In this document: positions 25,434 through 36,196 of the stretch, piece after piece
Layout: every line of letters starts with the position of its first letter
Position numbering within the stretch: position 1 is the stretch's first letter
From: Collimonas fungivorans Ter331
Lineage (GTDB): Bacteria; Pseudomonadota; Gammaproteobacteria; Burkholderiales; Burkholderiaceae_D
NCBI RefSeq assembly: GCF_000221045.1
Contig: NC_015856.1
Location: 3,244,542-3,308,541 of the forward strand
Length of the DNA: 64,000 bases
Reading direction: 5' to 3'
Notes under the pieces: model-generated
Seen by the model: only the letters and a program-made list of their open reading frames with translations
The model's database searches: none
What the model was told of the DNA's origin: nothing
Made by a program: the position numbers and the translations under genes

Positions 25434-26771
25434 ATCGATCAATCAATCATCTGGTACCTGATCGTCGGCGCCTTGCTGTTGTCCATGGGCCTGATGGCTT
25501 CCCTGCTGGATCGACTGCCGGTCAGCCCGGCCATGTTTTACCTGCCTGTCGGCTACATTCTCGGGCCAGCGGTGAGTGGCCTGATCAATGTCGCGCCGGC
25601 CCAGCATGCCGAGTTGCTGACCACCTTGGCCAAGCTGGCGCTGCTTTTGTCCCTGTTCACTGTCGGCCTGAAATTGCGCCTGCCGTTCCGCGACCGCATC
25701 TGGCGCCTGCCGCTGCGGCTGGGCGTGCTGGCGATGCTGGTGACGATTCCGCTGCTAACGCTGGCCGGCCTGTTCATCTTCGATCTGCCGCTGGGCGCGG
25801 CAATCCTGCTGGGCGGCATCCTGGCGCCGACCGACCCGGTGCTGGCTTCCGACGTCCAGATCAAGCACGTCAGCGACCGCGACCGCATCCGCTACAGCCT
25901 GACCGGCGAAGGCGGCCTGAACGACGGCACCGCCTTTCCGTTCGTGATGCTTGGCTTGGCGTTGCTCGGCGTGCCCGCGGCGGCTGCTTACACCAACGAT
26001 TACGCCATGCTGCATATCGCCTGGGGTGTGCTGGCTGGGCTGGTCGGCGGCTGGTTTCTCGGCTGGCTGCTGGGACGGCTGGTAGTCGGCTTGCGGCGGC
26101 AGTTCCGGCTGGCGCTGGGGATGGAAGAGTTCCTTGGCATCGGCCTGATCGCGCTGGCCTATGGCGCGACTGAACTGGTGCACGGCATCGGTTTCCTGGC
26201 GGTGTTCGCCGCCGGCGTGGCGATGCGCCGCATCGAATCGACCAACAGCGGCCAGCAAGGGGTCGATCCTAATCAACCCCCGACCGTGTCGCACATGCCC
26301 CAGGCGGCCGACAAGGAAGAAGTGGCGACTCATCCGGCCAAGGCCTCCGCCTACATGACGGAAACGGTGCTCGGCTTTAACATGCAGCTGGAACAGTTTG
26401 CCGAATTCCTGATGGTGACCCTGACCGGCATCCTGCTGTCGCATATCGGCTTTTCGGCGGCAGGGGCGCTGCTTGCCCTGCTGCTGTTTTTCGTGATCCG
26501 GCCGCTTTCGGTGGCGCTGGCCCTGGTGGGCGCCGATGTCACGCCTCTGCAGCGGCGCCTGATGGCATGGTTCGGCATCAAGGGCATAGGCTCCCTGTAT
26601 TACCTGGTGTTCGCACTGCAATACCACTGGACCGCGCCCGACGGCTACCGCTCTGCCGCGCTGGCGCCGCACATCAGCTCGATGGTGTTGACGGTGGTGG
26701 CGATGTCGATCGTCATGCATGGCATTTCGTCGACGCCGCTGATGGACATGTACCAGCGCCGCCGGCGCTGA
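25434..26771 (+). CDS. Monovalent cation:proton antiporter, CPA1/NhaP type
   Basis: About 445 residues if translation begins at ATC 25434 behind the AGGAGGT site; a TTG start at 25473 gives 432. It has 12-13 membrane segments. The first segment reads WYLIVGALLLSMGLMASLL and only exists in full with the upstream start. PTDPVLASDVQIKHVSDRDR and LTGEGGLNDGTAFPF are the CPA1 ion-path motifs (TDP and the GExxxND region). A hydrophilic stretch near residues 275-310 interrupts the helices. Predicted to exchange Na+ or K+ for H+ at the inner membrane. It converges on the monooxygenase gene with one base between stops. Confidence 0.88.
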   Translation: MDQSIIWYLIVGALLLSMGLMASLLDRLPVSPAMFYLPVGYILGPAVSGLINVAPAQHAELLTTLAKLALLLSLFTVGLKLRLPFRDRIWRLPLRLGVLAMLVTIPLLTLAGLFIFDLPLGAAILLGGILAPTDPVLASDVQIKHVSDRDRIRYSLTGEGGLNDGTAFPFVMLGLALLGVPAAAAYTNDYAMLHIAWGVLAGLVGGWFLGWLLGRLVVGLRRQFRLALGMEEFLGIGLIALAYGATELVHGIGFLAVFAAGVAMRRIESTNSGQQGVDPNQPPTVSHMPQAADKEEVATHPAKASAYMTETVLGFNMQLEQFAEFLMVTLTGILLSHIGFSAAGALLALLLFFVIRPLSVALALVGADVTPLQRRLMAWFGIKGIGSLYYLVFALQYHWTAPDGYRSAALAPHISSMVLTVVAMSIVMHGISSTPLMDMYQRRRR

Positions 26772-26772
26772 A

Positions 26773-28146
26773 TCAGGCTTGGCCGGCTTGGCGGTAGTTT
26801 GCGGCCGGATGCCTGGCGGGCAAGGTCGGCTGTCCGGCCTCGAACAGTTTCTCGCGCAGCGTGCCTTCTTCGTACTCCAGCTTGTAACAGCCGCGCGCCT
26901 GCAACTCGGGGATCACCAGGTTGACGAAATCTTCGAAACTCTCCGGCGCCACCGTGCGCGTCAGGTTGAAACCGTCGATATCGGTATCCCTGACCCATGC
27001 CTCCAGCTGGTCCGCCACCTGCTGCGGCGAACCTACAATGGTGACATAACGGCCGCCCAGCGCCAGCTGGTCCAACAGCTTGCGCACCGTCCAGCCGGCG
27101 TCGGCCGCCGTCACCGCCTTGGCGGAAGACTGGATGGCGTTGCTGCTGGCCGGCTTGATGGCTTCGTCGATGCCGTAAGCCGAAAAATCAAAGCCGGTGC
27201 CGCTGGCAAAATGCGCCAGGCCCGCTTCCGGGTTGGCATGGCGGCAGTATTCGGCATATTTCTCGCGCGCCTCGGCAGCGGTCGGCGCAACGACCACGGA
27301 GATGCCCATGAAGATTTTCAGGTCTTCCCGGCGGCGGCCCGCCAGCTGCGCCTGGTCGCGCAAATCGCTGACCAGCTTGCGCGCCGCTTCCGGCTTCTGG
27401 CTAGAGATGAATACGCATTCGGCATGGGCCGCCGCGAACTGCTGGCCGCGATCCGAAGCGCCGGCCTGGTACAGCACCGGCGTACGCTGCGGCGACGGCT
27501 CGCTCAGATGATAGCCGTCCACCTGGTAATGCTCTCCGCGATGACTGATGCGGTGTACCTTGGCAGGATCGGCATATACCCGGCGCTGACGGTCGCGCAA
27601 CACGGCGCCGTCTTCCCAGCTGCCTTCCCACAATTTGTACAGCACTTGCATGAATTCTTCGGCGCGCTCGTAACGCGCATCGTGCTCCGGCTGCTGGCTC
27701 AGGCCCATGGCGCGCGCTGCGCTGTCGAGGTAGCCGGTGACGATATTCCAGCCTATCCTGCCGCGCGTCAGGTGATCCAGGGTCGACATGCGGCGCGCGA
27801 ACAGGTACGGCGCTTCGTAGGTCAGGTTGACGGTGACGCCGAAACCGAGGTGTTTGGTGACTGCGGCCATCGCCGACACCAGCAGCAGCGGATCGTTGAC
27901 CGGCAGCTGTATCGATTCGCGCAAGGTGAGGTCGGCCGAGCCCTGATAGACGTCGTAGACGCCGACGATGTCGGCCAGGAACAGGCCGTCGAACTTGCCG
28001 CGCTCCAGCAGCCTGGCCTGTTCGGTCCAGTATTCGATGCTGGTGTAGTCGCTCGAGCGGTCGCGCGGATGGGTCCACAGGCCATGGTTGATATGCCCCA
28101 CGCAGTTCATGTTGAAGGCGTTGAGGCGGATTTGTTTCTTCGGCAT
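26773..28146 (-). CDS. NtaA/DmoA-type FMN-dependent monooxygenase (luciferase-like)
   Basis: 457 residues, typical for the NtaA/SnaA/DszA subgroup. It opens with IRLNAFNMNCVGHINHGLWT, with the family's NCVGH...WTHPRD region. RGRIGWNIVTGYLDSAARAM is the conserved GWNIVT block, and PVLYQAGASDRGQQFAA matches the QAGxSxxG motif. The enzymes use FMNH2 from a separate reductase to oxidise sulfur or amine compounds. It ends the leftward operon with two SfnB-like genes (8-base gap), which points to sulfur scavenging from sulfones/sulfonates. The exact substrate is unknown. No FMN reductase gene is in this operon. Confidence 0.92.
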   Translation of the reverse strand: MPKKQIRLNAFNMNCVGHINHGLWTHPRDRSSDYTSIEYWTEQARLLERGKFDGLFLADIVGVYDVYQGSADLTLRESIQLPVNDPLLLVSAMAAVTKHLGFGVTVNLTYEAPYLFARRMSTLDHLTRGRIGWNIVTGYLDSAARAMGLSQQPEHDARYERAEEFMQVLYKLWEGSWEDGAVLRDRQRRVYADPAKVHRISHRGEHYQVDGYHLSEPSPQRTPVLYQAGASDRGQQFAAAHAECVFISSQKPEAARKLVSDLRDQAQLAGRRREDLKIFMGISVVVAPTAAEAREKYAEYCRHANPEAGLAHFASGTGFDFSAYGIDEAIKPASSNAIQSSAKAVTAADAGWTVRKLLDQLALGGRYVTIVGSPQQVADQLEAWVRDTDIDGFNLTRTVAPESFEDFVNLVIPELQARGCYKLEYEEGTLREKLFEAGQPTLPARHPAANYRQAGQA

Positions 28147-28154
28147 GCTAGGAC

Positions 28155-29363
28155 CTAGATGGCGCCGTGACGCGGCGGATTTTTATTGTTCAGGTAATAG
28201 TTGCCGACAGCGTGATATTTCCAGCGCACCGGATCGTGCAAGGTGTGAGTGCGCGCATTGCGCCAGTGACGGTCGAGGTTATGCTCGGACAAGGTCGCCT
28301 GCGTGCCGGCCAGTTCGAACAGCTTGCTGCCCGCCGCCAGCGATATTTCGGTGGTCAGCACGCGCGCTTCGGCCACCGCGATCGAGGCGGCGGCGACGCT
28401 GTCAATATCGGGCGCCGCTGCGGCACGGTCCACCGCTTCCCCCGCCAGTTCAAGCAAAGCTTCGGCGCCGGCCAGGCGCACCGCCAAGTCGCCGAATTCC
28501 CGCACGGTCAACGGATCGTCTATCGCACGCTCGACCTTGCTGTCGATCCATGCGCGCGAACGCGTGCGCACGAATATCGCCGCATCATGCAACGCAGCGC
28601 GGGCGATGCCGACATCGATTGCCGCATGCAGCAATTGCGCCACGGGCCCCAGCGACGTCGGACGTTCAAAGGCGCTCTGGAACGGCAGCACCTCCTCCGC
28701 CTCAACCCACACGTTGTCCAGCACCACCGAACCGCTGCCGGTAGTGCGCTGGCCGAAACCGGACCAGTCGTCAATCACGTTGACGCCGGCCGCATCGCGT
28801 TTGACGATCGCCAGCTGCTGCACGCCGTCGTCGTCGATCACCGACACCGGGATGCGATGCGCATACAGCGCGCCGGTCGCATAAAATTTGCGGCCGTTGA
28901 TGCGGAAACCGTCGCCTTCCTTGCTAAGGCGGGTGCGCCGTTCCTGCGAAGTACGGGTGCCGAGTTCCGCCAGCGCATTGCCGAAACGCTCGCCGGCCAG
29001 GATCCGCTCGAAATAAAAACGCTTTTGCGTTTCACTGCCGTTGACGCGCAGGATCTCGACGGCATAAAAATGATTCTGCGGAATCTGTCCCAGCGAACCG
29101 TCGGCTGCGGCAATAGTGGCGATCACTTCAGCCAGCGTGGCAAACGAGACGCCGGCGCCGCCGTAGGCGCGCGGTACGGAAATGCCCCACAGGCCGGAGC
29201 GGGAAAACTGTTCCAGTTCATTCAGCGGCAGCTGCCGTTGGCGGTCGCGCAGGCTGGCTTCCTTGCTGAACGAGGCTGCCAGCGCGCGGGCCGCGGCCAG
29301 CGCCTGGATATCGTCGAGGATACGCACCACCGGGCCTTCGGCGGCTTTGATAGGGTTGGTCAT
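28155..29363 (-). CDS. SfnB-like acyl-CoA dehydrogenase-fold sulfur acquisition oxidoreductase (copy 1)
   Basis: 402 residues from ATG 29363, four bases after the stop of the paralogous gene. Acyl-CoA dehydrogenase fold: N-terminal helical domain (LNELEQFSRSGLWGISVPRA, then DGSLGQIPQNHFY), a beta middle domain with KFYATGALYAHRIPV and DWSGFGQRTTGSGSVVLDNV, and a C-terminal four-helix domain ending RNARTHTLHDPVRWKYHA. This subgroup (SfnB, DszC-like) uses reduced flavin and oxygen on organosulfur compounds. Strongly similar to the gene just upstream, indicating tandem duplication. Confidence 0.9.
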   Translation of the reverse strand: MTNPIKAAEGPVVRILDDIQALAAARALAASFSKEASLRDRQRQLPLNELEQFSRSGLWGISVPRAYGGAGVSFATLAEVIATIAAADGSLGQIPQNHFYAVEILRVNGSETQKRFYFERILAGERFGNALAELGTRTSQERRTRLSKEGDGFRINGRKFYATGALYAHRIPVSVIDDDGVQQLAIVKRDAAGVNVIDDWSGFGQRTTGSGSVVLDNVWVEAEEVLPFQSAFERPTSLGPVAQLLHAAIDVGIARAALHDAAIFVRTRSRAWIDSKVERAIDDPLTVREFGDLAVRLAGAEALLELAGEAVDRAAAAPDIDSVAAASIAVAEARVLTTEISLAAGSKLFELAGTQATLSEHNLDRHWRNARTHTLHDPVRWKYHAVGNYYLNNKNPPRHGAI

Positions 29364-29367
29364 GATG

Positions 29368-30612
29368 TCAGTTCCAGGAGTGGCGTGCCGGCGCAATGCC
29401 GTTCAGCACATAGTTGCCGATGGCGTGCAGCTTCCAGCGCACCGGATCGTGCAAGGTATGGGTGCGCGCGTTGCGCCAGTGGCGATCCAGGTTATGTTCA
29501 GCCAGGGTGGCGGCGGAACCGGCCAGTTCAAACAGTTTTTCGCTGGCGTGCAAGGCGATCTCGGTGGTCAGCACCTTGGCCTTGGCGACGGCAATCGAAG
29601 CGCGCGCCGAGGCTTCGGCGTCGATCGTCACGGCGGAGATCTGGTCGAGCACGCCGGCGGCCTTGGCCAGCAGCGCGTTAGCCGCATGCAGCCGGATCTT
29701 CAGGTCGCCGATATCGCGGATGATGTAAGGATCGTCGCTGGCGCGCTCCACCCCGCTGTCGGCCCAGGGGCGGGACCGGGTGCGCACAAAGCTGATGGCG
29801 TCGTCCACCGCGGCTTCGGCAATGCCGGCGTCGATTGCCGCCTGGATCAGTTGCGACACCGGGCCCTGGATGCTGGCCTGCTCGGCCAGCTTGTGCAGCG
29901 ATATGACATTTTCCGCCGCCACCGGCAGGTTATCCAGCAGCACTGTGCCGCTGGCGGTGGTGCGCTGGCCGAAACCGGACCAGTCGTCGACGACGGTCAG
30001 GCCTTGCGTACCGCGCTTGACGAACACCAGCACCACGCGCCCCTGTTCATCGAGCGCCTTGACCGGCACCCAATGCGCAAACAAGGCGCCGGTGGAATAG
30101 AATTTCTTGCCGTTGAGGCGATAGCCGCTGGGCGTTTCCAGCAAGCGCGCTTTCATCTCGAGAATGTTCTTGGTGCCGCGTTCCGGGCCGGCGTTGCCGA
30201 TCCGCTGGCCGGCCAGCACGTCGGCGTAGATGCGCGCCTTCTGCGCGGCGTCGGCGTTCTGCGCGACTACGCCGAGGATGCCGAAATGGTTTTGCGGGAT
30301 CTGTCCCAGTGCAGGATCGGCCGAGCACAGCACGCGAAATACTTCGGCCAGCGTGCGATAGGAAACCTCGGCGCCGCCGAATGCGCGCGGCACGCTGATG
30401 CCGCCCAGGCCGCTGGCCGAGAATTTTTCGATTTCCGCCCACGGCAGGCGCCGTTCGCGGTCGCGCTCGCTGGCGCCGGTGCGGAATTCGGCGGCCAGCG
30501 CACGTGCTATGTCCAATGCCTCGTGGTCGCTGCCGATGCGGTGCGCCGGAACGACCCGGGGTAACAGGTCGGCCTGGTTTTCTTCAATTGCGATTGTCGC
30601 GGTAGACGACAT
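29368..30612 (-). CDS. SfnB-like acyl-CoA dehydrogenase-fold sulfur acquisition oxidoreductase (copy 2)
   Basis: 414 residues, first gene of the three-gene leftward operon, with GAGGT seven bases before its ATG. Domain order and signature strings match copy 1: LGGISVPRAFGGAEVSYRTL, ALGQIPQNHFGI, KFYSTGALFAHWVPV, DWSGFGQRTTASGTVLLDN and the end RNARTHTLHDPVRWKLHA. The conserved tail suggests both keep the same active-site architecture but differ in the substrate-facing loops. Paired SfnB-like enzymes may act on consecutive substrates or form a heteromer; both are inferences. Confidence 0.9.
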   Translation of the reverse strand: MSSTATIAIEENQADLLPRVVPAHRIGSDHEALDIARALAAEFRTGASERDRERRLPWAEIEKFSASGLGGISVPRAFGGAEVSYRTLAEVFRVLCSADPALGQIPQNHFGILGVVAQNADAAQKARIYADVLAGQRIGNAGPERGTKNILEMKARLLETPSGYRLNGKKFYSTGALFAHWVPVKALDEQGRVVLVFVKRGTQGLTVVDDWSGFGQRTTASGTVLLDNLPVAAENVISLHKLAEQASIQGPVSQLIQAAIDAGIAEAAVDDAISFVRTRSRPWADSGVERASDDPYIIRDIGDLKIRLHAANALLAKAAGVLDQISAVTIDAEASARASIAVAKAKVLTTEIALHASEKLFELAGSAATLAEHNLDRHWRNARTHTLHDPVRWKLHAIGNYVLNGIAPARHSWN

Positions 30613-30916
30613 GAATCACCTCTTCTGTGGCGCGCTTAAGCACAACTCGTGATTGCGCTTTATTGCGGAAGAGGAAACGATAGCTTGCGGGCGCAACTTG
30701 CGTCCAATAAGAAAAACGCAGGAGGGTATGCGAAAAACGTTTTACCGGTTTTTCACGCGATGCAGTTCAGATCAGGTAGATACAACAAGGAATACAGCAA
30801 GGCAGGCCTGGAGCCGCGGTCAATCATCCATTACATCGAAGGACCGCGGCCAAGATAGAGAATGGCAGGAAGGGAAGGCAGCAACGATCAGTGCATTAAA
30901 AAACCAAACTGCGGAA
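30613..30916. other. Intergenic region upstream of the sulfur-acquisition operon
   Basis: 304 bases between the glnB stop and the first SfnB-like gene, both on the minus strand. It should contain the operon promoter. No gene or clear inverted repeat was found; a CysB-type or sigma-54 site could not be assigned. Confidence 0.5.
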
Positions 30917-31324
<408 letters not shown>

Positions 31325-31450
31325 TCAGCTCAAGTGCGGGCGCAAGCTAGAAGAGTATATGAAAAACCCGGTTTGTCTATACGCTCAAATCAATAAGTGT
31401 ATTTAAAAGACAGTCCATCGGGTCCTTCACCGTTCCAGGCAGACCTGCCG

Positions 31451-33508
31451 TCAGCCGGGAATATTGTCGAGGTCGTCCAGCCAGACCGTCGCTTCCGAAT
31501 CGCTCGGGGCACGCCAGTCGCCGCGCGGCGACAGCGAACCGCCGCTGCCCACTTTAGGTGCATTCGGCACGCAGGAGCGCTTGAACTGGCTGGTCCGGAA
31601 AAAGCGATCGAGGAAAATCGCCAGGTTGCGCTTGATCGCCGCCAGGTCGTACTGGTTGCGCACCACTTTGGCGTCGTTGGGCCAGTTGCCGGCGGTCTTG
31701 TCGTGCCAGGCCGAGAGCGCCAGGAACGCGACTTTCGATGGCGCGAAGCCATACCGCAGGATGTAGTACAGGTTAAAGTCCTGCAATTCATACGGGCCGA
31801 TGACGTTTTCCGTGATCTGTTCCGGCTTGCTGCCGGCCCCGGCCTTGCCGGGCACCAGTTCCGGGCTGATCTCGGTGCTCAGCACATTGAGCAGCACGTC
31901 GGAACCCTGGCCGCCGATGGCGCCGGTCTCGGCCACCCAGCGCACCAGGTGGCTGATCAGGGTCTTCGGTACGCTGGCGTTGACGTTGTAATGCGACATG
32001 TGGTCGCCCACGCCATACGTGCACCAGCCCAGCGCCAGCTCGCTCAGGTCGCCGGTGCCGATGACGATGGCGTTGTTGAAATTGGCCAGCCGGAACAGAT
32101 GGTTGGTGCGTTCGCCTGCCTGCACGTTTTCGAAAGTGATGTCGAACTGGTCCTGCCCCGCGGCGTAAGGATGACCCAGGTCTTTCAGCATCTGCAGGCA
32201 GCTCGGGCGGATATCGATTTCCGCCGCAGTGGCGCCGACCACCTGCATCAGTTGCCGGGCCTGCAGCAGGGTGCGGTCGCTGGTGGCGAAACCCGGCATG
32301 GTGTAAGCCAGGATATTGGCGCGCGGCAGGTTCAGGCGGTCCATCGCCTTGGCGCAGACCAGCAAGGCGTGGGTCGAATCGAGCCCGCCCGAAACGCCGA
32401 TCACCACCTTGGATATCTTGCTGGCGGACAGGCGCTGCACCAGCGCCTGCACCTGGATGTTGTAGACCTCGGTGCAGCGTTCGTCGCGGCGTTTCGGATC
32501 GGCCGGGACATAAGGGAAACGCTCGACGCTGCGCGCCAGCGGCAAGGCCTGGTCCAGAGGCAGCGCCAGCTCGAAGCGGATCGTCTCGAACCTGGCGACT
32601 TCGCCGGCATGGCGCCGCACCGACTGGCCGAAGGTGGTCTGGCGCATCCGCTCGCGCGACAAGCGTTCCAGGTCGACATCGGCAAAGATGATGTGCGAAT
32701 CGTCCAGGAAACGTTCGGACTCGGCCAGCAGTTCGCCGTTTTCGTAAATCAGGCCTTGGCCGTCCCAGGCCAGGTCGGTGGACGATTCGCCCTTGCCCGC
32801 CGAGGTATACAGATACGCCGACAGGCAGCGCGCAGACTGCTGCGCCACCAGCTGGTGGCGATACCCCGCCTTGCCCACCACCACGTTGGAGGCGGACAGG
32901 TTGACCAGCACGCTAGCGCCGGCCAGCGCCGCGAAGGACGACGGCGGAATCGGCACCCATACGTCTTCGCAAATCTCGACGTGGAATTTCAGCAGCGGCA
33001 GGTTGCTGACCTCGAACAGCAGCCCGGTGCCGAACGGGATGCTAACGCCGAACAATTCAACCTGGCTGGCCGCGGCGTTTTCAGCGGGGCTGAACTGGCG
33101 CATTTCGTAGAACTCGCCGTAGTTCGGCAGGTAGCTTTTCGGGACGATGCCCTGGATCCGGCCGCCGGCGATCACTACCGCGCAGTTGAACAGCTGGTGG
33201 CCGACGCGCAAAGGCAGGCCGACGATCATCGCCAGCGACAGCGTGGCTGAAGCTTCCACCACCGTCGCCAGAGCCGCTTCGCAGGCATCCAGCAAAGCGC
33301 GCTGGTGGAACAGGTCGTCGCAGGTGTAGGCGGACAAACCCAGCTCCGGGAACGCCACCAACACAGCGCCCTGCTGCTCGGCCTGCCGGGCCAGCACGAT
33401 GGTTTCGGCGGCGTTGAACGCCGGGTCGGCTATCCTGCACTTCGGGATGGCGACGGCGACGCGCGCGAAATCATGGGAGTAAAGGTTCAGAAATTTGTTG
33501 GTTGTCAT
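31451..33508 (-). CDS. nadE: Glutamine-dependent NAD+ synthase
   Basis: 685 residues from ATG 33508 (AGGAAG upstream); the longer frame to 33919 overruns a neighbouring gene and is rejected. Residues ~1-290 are a nitrilase-type glutaminase with the Glu in [16 protein letters not shown], the Lys in [15 protein letters not shown] and the Cys in [11 protein letters not shown]. Residues ~330-685 are the synthetase with P-loop [16 protein letters not shown] and [16 protein letters not shown]. It converts nicotinic acid adenine dinucleotide to NAD+ with ammonia from glutamine. Size and architecture match the long, octameric NadE type. Confidence 0.95.
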   Translation of the reverse strand: MTTNKFLNLYSHDFARVAVAIPKCRIADPAFNAAETIVLARQAEQQGAVLVAFPELGLSAYTCDDLFHQRALLDACEAALATVVEASATLSLAMIVGLPLRVGHQLFNCAVVIAGGRIQGIVPKSYLPNYGEFYEMRQFSPAENAAASQVELFGVSIPFGTGLLFEVSNLPLLKFHVEICEDVWVPIPPSSFAALAGASVLVNLSASNVVVGKAGYRHQLVAQQSARCLSAYLYTSAGKGESSTDLAWDGQGLIYENGELLAESERFLDDSHIIFADVDLERLSRERMRQTTFGQSVRRHAGEVARFETIRFELALPLDQALPLARSVERFPYVPADPKRRDERCTEVYNIQVQALVQRLSASKISKVVIGVSGGLDSTHALLVCAKAMDRLNLPRANILAYTMPGFATSDRTLLQARQLMQVVGATAAEIDIRPSCLQMLKDLGHPYAAGQDQFDITFENVQAGERTNHLFRLANFNNAIVIGTGDLSELALGWCTYGVGDHMSHYNVNASVPKTLISHLVRWVAETGAIGGQGSDVLLNVLSTEISPELVPGKAGAGSKPEQITENVIGPYELQDFNLYYILRYGFAPSKVAFLALSAWHDKTAGNWPNDAKVVRNQYDLAAIKRNLAIFLDRFFRTSQFKRSCVPNAPKVGSGGSLSPRGDWRAPSDSEATVWLDDLDNIPG

Positions 33509-33665
33509 TATTCTTCCTGCGCTCTGCTTGATGGGCAAGCTTGATGAGCAATTATCGCACGCTAATGGCCTGCCCTTGGGCGCAGGCGGCAGAACCCCGG
33601 CGGCGGTGCTAAACTCGGCGTTTTCGCCACCCACATTCCACCCACATTCACAGCTCGCCAAGTCC

Positions 33666-34847
33666 TTGATTAACAAGACAACAACCAAGACCTCCACGCG
33701 CATTGTTTCATCCCTGAGCGAAGTCGGCCAGGCGGCATGGGACGGACTGCTGGCCCTGCAGGCCGAGGCCAATCCTTTTCTCTCGTTTGCCTTCCTGCAC
33801 GCCTTGCATGAAAGCGGCAGCGCCTCGGAAAAATCAGGCTGGCAGCCGCAATACCTGACCCTTTGGGAAGAAAGCTGCAACCCGCCGCAACTGATCGCGG
33901 CCCTGCCCCTGTACGTCAAATTCCATTCCTACGGCGAATACGTGTTCGACTGGGCCTGGGCCGACGCCTACCAGCGCAACGGCCTGGAATACTATCCGAA
34001 GCTGCTGTCGGCGATCCCGTTCACGCCGGTCACCGGCGGCCGCCTGCTGGCGCGCGACGAGCAGGCGCGGGCGGCGCTGATCGAAGTGCTGCGATCGTTG
34101 CGCAAAGATACGCAAACCTCGTCCACCCATATCCTTTACCCGCCTGCCGCACAAGCCGCAGCCCTGCAACAGGCCGGCTTCATGCTGCGCAGCGGCGTCC
34201 AGTTCCACTGGCTGAATCCGGGTTACCGGGATTTCACGGCGTTCCTCGATACGCTGGAACGCAAGAAGCGCAAGAACATCCTGGCCGAACGGCGCAAGGT
34301 GGCCGATGCCGGCGTGCGCCTGCGCCAGGTGCGCGGGACAGATGCGACCGAGGCCGACTGGATCTTCTTCCACCGCTGTTATGCGCAAACCTATGCCGAG
34401 CACCACTCTACGCCTTACCTGAACCTGGATTTTTTCCTTCGGATAGCGGCCAGCATGCCGCAGAATATCCTGCTGATCGTCGCCGAGCGCGAGGATGACA
34501 GGCGCCGGCCGATTGCCTCGTCGCTGCTGATCCATACCGACCAGACCTTGTACGGCCGCTACTGGGGTGCGCTCGAGTTCGTGCCCTGCCTGCATTTTGA
34601 AACCGCCTATTACCAGCCGCTGGAATTCTGCATCGAGCAAAAGATCACCTGCTTTGAAGGCGGCGCCCAAGGCGAACACAAGATGGCGCGCGGCTTCCTG
34701 CCGCAAAAAACCTGGTCGGCGCACTGGCTGGCCCACCCCGCTTTCGCCGATGCGGTAGCGAATTTCCTGGAACGCGAAGCGGACGGCATCGACAACTATA
34801 TGGATGAACTGAACGACCGCAATCCGTTTCGATCGCTGTCGTCCTAG
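33666..34847 (+). CDS. GNAT/FemAB-like acyltransferase (COG3146 type)
   Basis: About 393 residues from TTG 33666; the reading frame is open from 33495 but its first part overlaps nadE and looks non-coding. The start is uncertain and has no clear ribosome site. Family signatures: [19 protein letters not shown] near the N-terminus, WDWAWADAY-like [44 protein letters not shown] and the late [19 protein letters not shown]. The family is conserved in proteobacteria, related to peptidoglycan FemX-like transferases, but its substrate is unknown. It diverges from nadE. Confidence 0.85.
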   Translation: MINKTTTKTSTRIVSSLSEVGQAAWDGLLALQAEANPFLSFAFLHALHESGSASEKSGWQPQYLTLWEESCNPPQLIAALPLYVKFHSYGEYVFDWAWADAYQRNGLEYYPKLLSAIPFTPVTGGRLLARDEQARAALIEVLRSLRKDTQTSSTHILYPPAAQAAALQQAGFMLRSGVQFHWLNPGYRDFTAFLDTLERKKRKNILAERRKVADAGVRLRQVRGTDATEADWIFFHRCYAQTYAEHHSTPYLNLDFFLRIAASMPQNILLIVAEREDDRRRPIASSLLIHTDQTLYGRYWGALEFVPCLHFETAYYQPLEFCIEQKITCFEGGAQGEHKMARGFLPQKTWSAHWLAHPAFADAVANFLEREADGIDNYMDELNDRNPFRSLSS

Positions 34848-34873
34848 CACGTCCTAGCAAGACAGCCGGCAGT

Positions 34874-36196
34874 TTACCGCCGCCGTTTTTTTGTCAGGAA
34901 CACCAACGCTGCCGCAACTACCGATGCCGCGGCCAGGCCATACAGCCCGCCCTGGATCGACCCGGTCTTTTGCTCCAGATAGCCAAAGGTTGCCGGCGCA
35001 ACGAAACCGCCCAGATTCCCCAATGAATTGATCAGTGCGATAACGCCAGCCGCGATCCGGGCGTCCAGGTAACCTTGGGGAATAGGCCAAAAAAGTGAAG
35101 AAGCCGCCTTGAATCCTATCGCCGCGAAGCAGATCGCCACAAACGCAAATACGGGCCCGCTCGTGGTTGACATGAACATCCCGCAAGCCGCGACCACCAG
35201 CGCTATCGCCACCCACATCTGCTGATGCTTGAAGCGTGCCGCCAGGGAAGCGAAAATGTACATTGCAACGATGGAGATCAGCCAGGGTATGGAGTTGAAC
35301 AGGCCGATCTGGAAATCGCTGAAATGCCCCATCTTCTTGATGATGCTTGGGAGCCAGAACGTCGCTCCATAGATGGTCAGCTGGATCGCAAAATAGACGA
35401 AACAGAAAAGTGCGATGCGGCCATCTTTCAGCAATGCAAGTGAACTCACATGTTTTGGCCGGTTGGCTTCACGCTCTTTTTGTTCGGCGTCGATGACCTC
35501 CGCCAAGGCCTTGCGCTCGGAATCGGTCAGCCATTTTGCGTCGCGCGGATGGGAGTCGAGCCTGAACCAGACTACCAGGCACAGGACAATCGATGCGGCG
35601 CCTTCGATAATGAACATCCATTGCCACCCGTGAAATCCGCCGCCTTCGATCTGCAGCAGTGCACCGGACAACGGGCCGGAAATCACGGAAGCCAAAGCCG
35701 AGCCGCTGAGAAAAATCGCCATGGCTTTCCCGCGTTCGCTGTTCGGCAGCCACTGGGTAAAGTAATACACCACGCCTGGAAAGAAGCCGGCTTCCGCAAC
35801 GCCCAGCAGCAGCCGCATTACATAGAACGAAGTTTCACCGGTAATGAATGCCATTCCGGTAGCCACGACTCCCCATGTGAACATGATGCGCGTCAGCCAG
35901 GCCTTGGCCCCGAAACGCTGCTGCAGGATGTTCGAAGGCACCTCGAATACCGCATAGGCCACGAAAAACAGGCCGGCTCCAAGCCCGAACGCTGCCGCGC
36001 CTATGCCAAGGTCCGTCTGCAAATGAGAACGGACGAAGCCGATATTGACGCGATCTATATAGTTTGCGATAAACATGACGACGAACAGGGGCAATATCCG
36101 CCATTTCACTTTACTGACCGCAATGTCCAGTTCGCTCCGGACATTGCTGCCAGTTGCATCGCCGCCCTTGGCGCCCGCAGATAGAAGTGCACTCAC
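34874..36196 (-). CDS. MFS transporter, anion:cation symporter family (phthalate/D-galactonate/tartrate-like)
   Basis: 440 residues from a GTG start (GGAG eight bases upstream). Twelve membrane segments. The opening ILPLFVVMFIANYIDRVNIG, with NYIDRVNIGF, is the ACS family hallmark, and VPSNILQQRFGAKAWLTRIM is the segment 2-3 motif. It is likely a proton-coupled importer of organic acids or sugar acids. There is no catabolic gene beside it to name the substrate. Downstream it runs toward the GNAT gene (convergent, 26-base gap). Confidence 0.9.
   Translation of the reverse strand: MSALLSAGAKGGDATGSNVRSELDIAVSKVKWRILPLFVVMFIANYIDRVNIGFVRSHLQTDLGIGAAAFGLGAGLFFVAYAVFEVPSNILQQRFGAKAWLTRIMFTWGVVATGMAFITGETSFYVMRLLLGVAEAGFFPGVVYYFTQWLPNSERGKAMAIFLSGSALASVISGPLSGALLQIEGGGFHGWQWMFIIEGAASIVLCLVVWFRLDSHPRDAKWLTDSERKALAEVIDAEQKEREANRPKHVSSLALLKDGRIALFCFVYFAIQLTIYGATFWLPSIIKKMGHFSDFQIGLFNSIPWLISIVAMYIFASLAARFKHQQMWVAIALVVAACGMFMSTTSGPVFAFVAICFAAIGFKAASSLFWPIPQGYLDARIAAGVIALINSLGNLGGFVAPATFGYLEQKTGSIQGGLYGLAAASVVAAALVFLTKKRRR

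Noticed and set aside
28167-29681. 504-codon plus-strand frame over the SfnB-like genes
   Set aside because: Shadow of two well-supported acyl-CoA dehydrogenase-like genes.
31397-33250. 617-codon plus-strand frame over nadE
   Set aside because: Antisense frame of the NAD synthase gene; no domain and no ribosome site.
33509-33919. N-terminal extension of nadE to 33919
   Set aside because: The added residues are Cys/Arg/Ser-rich, overlap the GNAT/FemAB-like gene, and exceed the family length; ATG 33508 has an SD.
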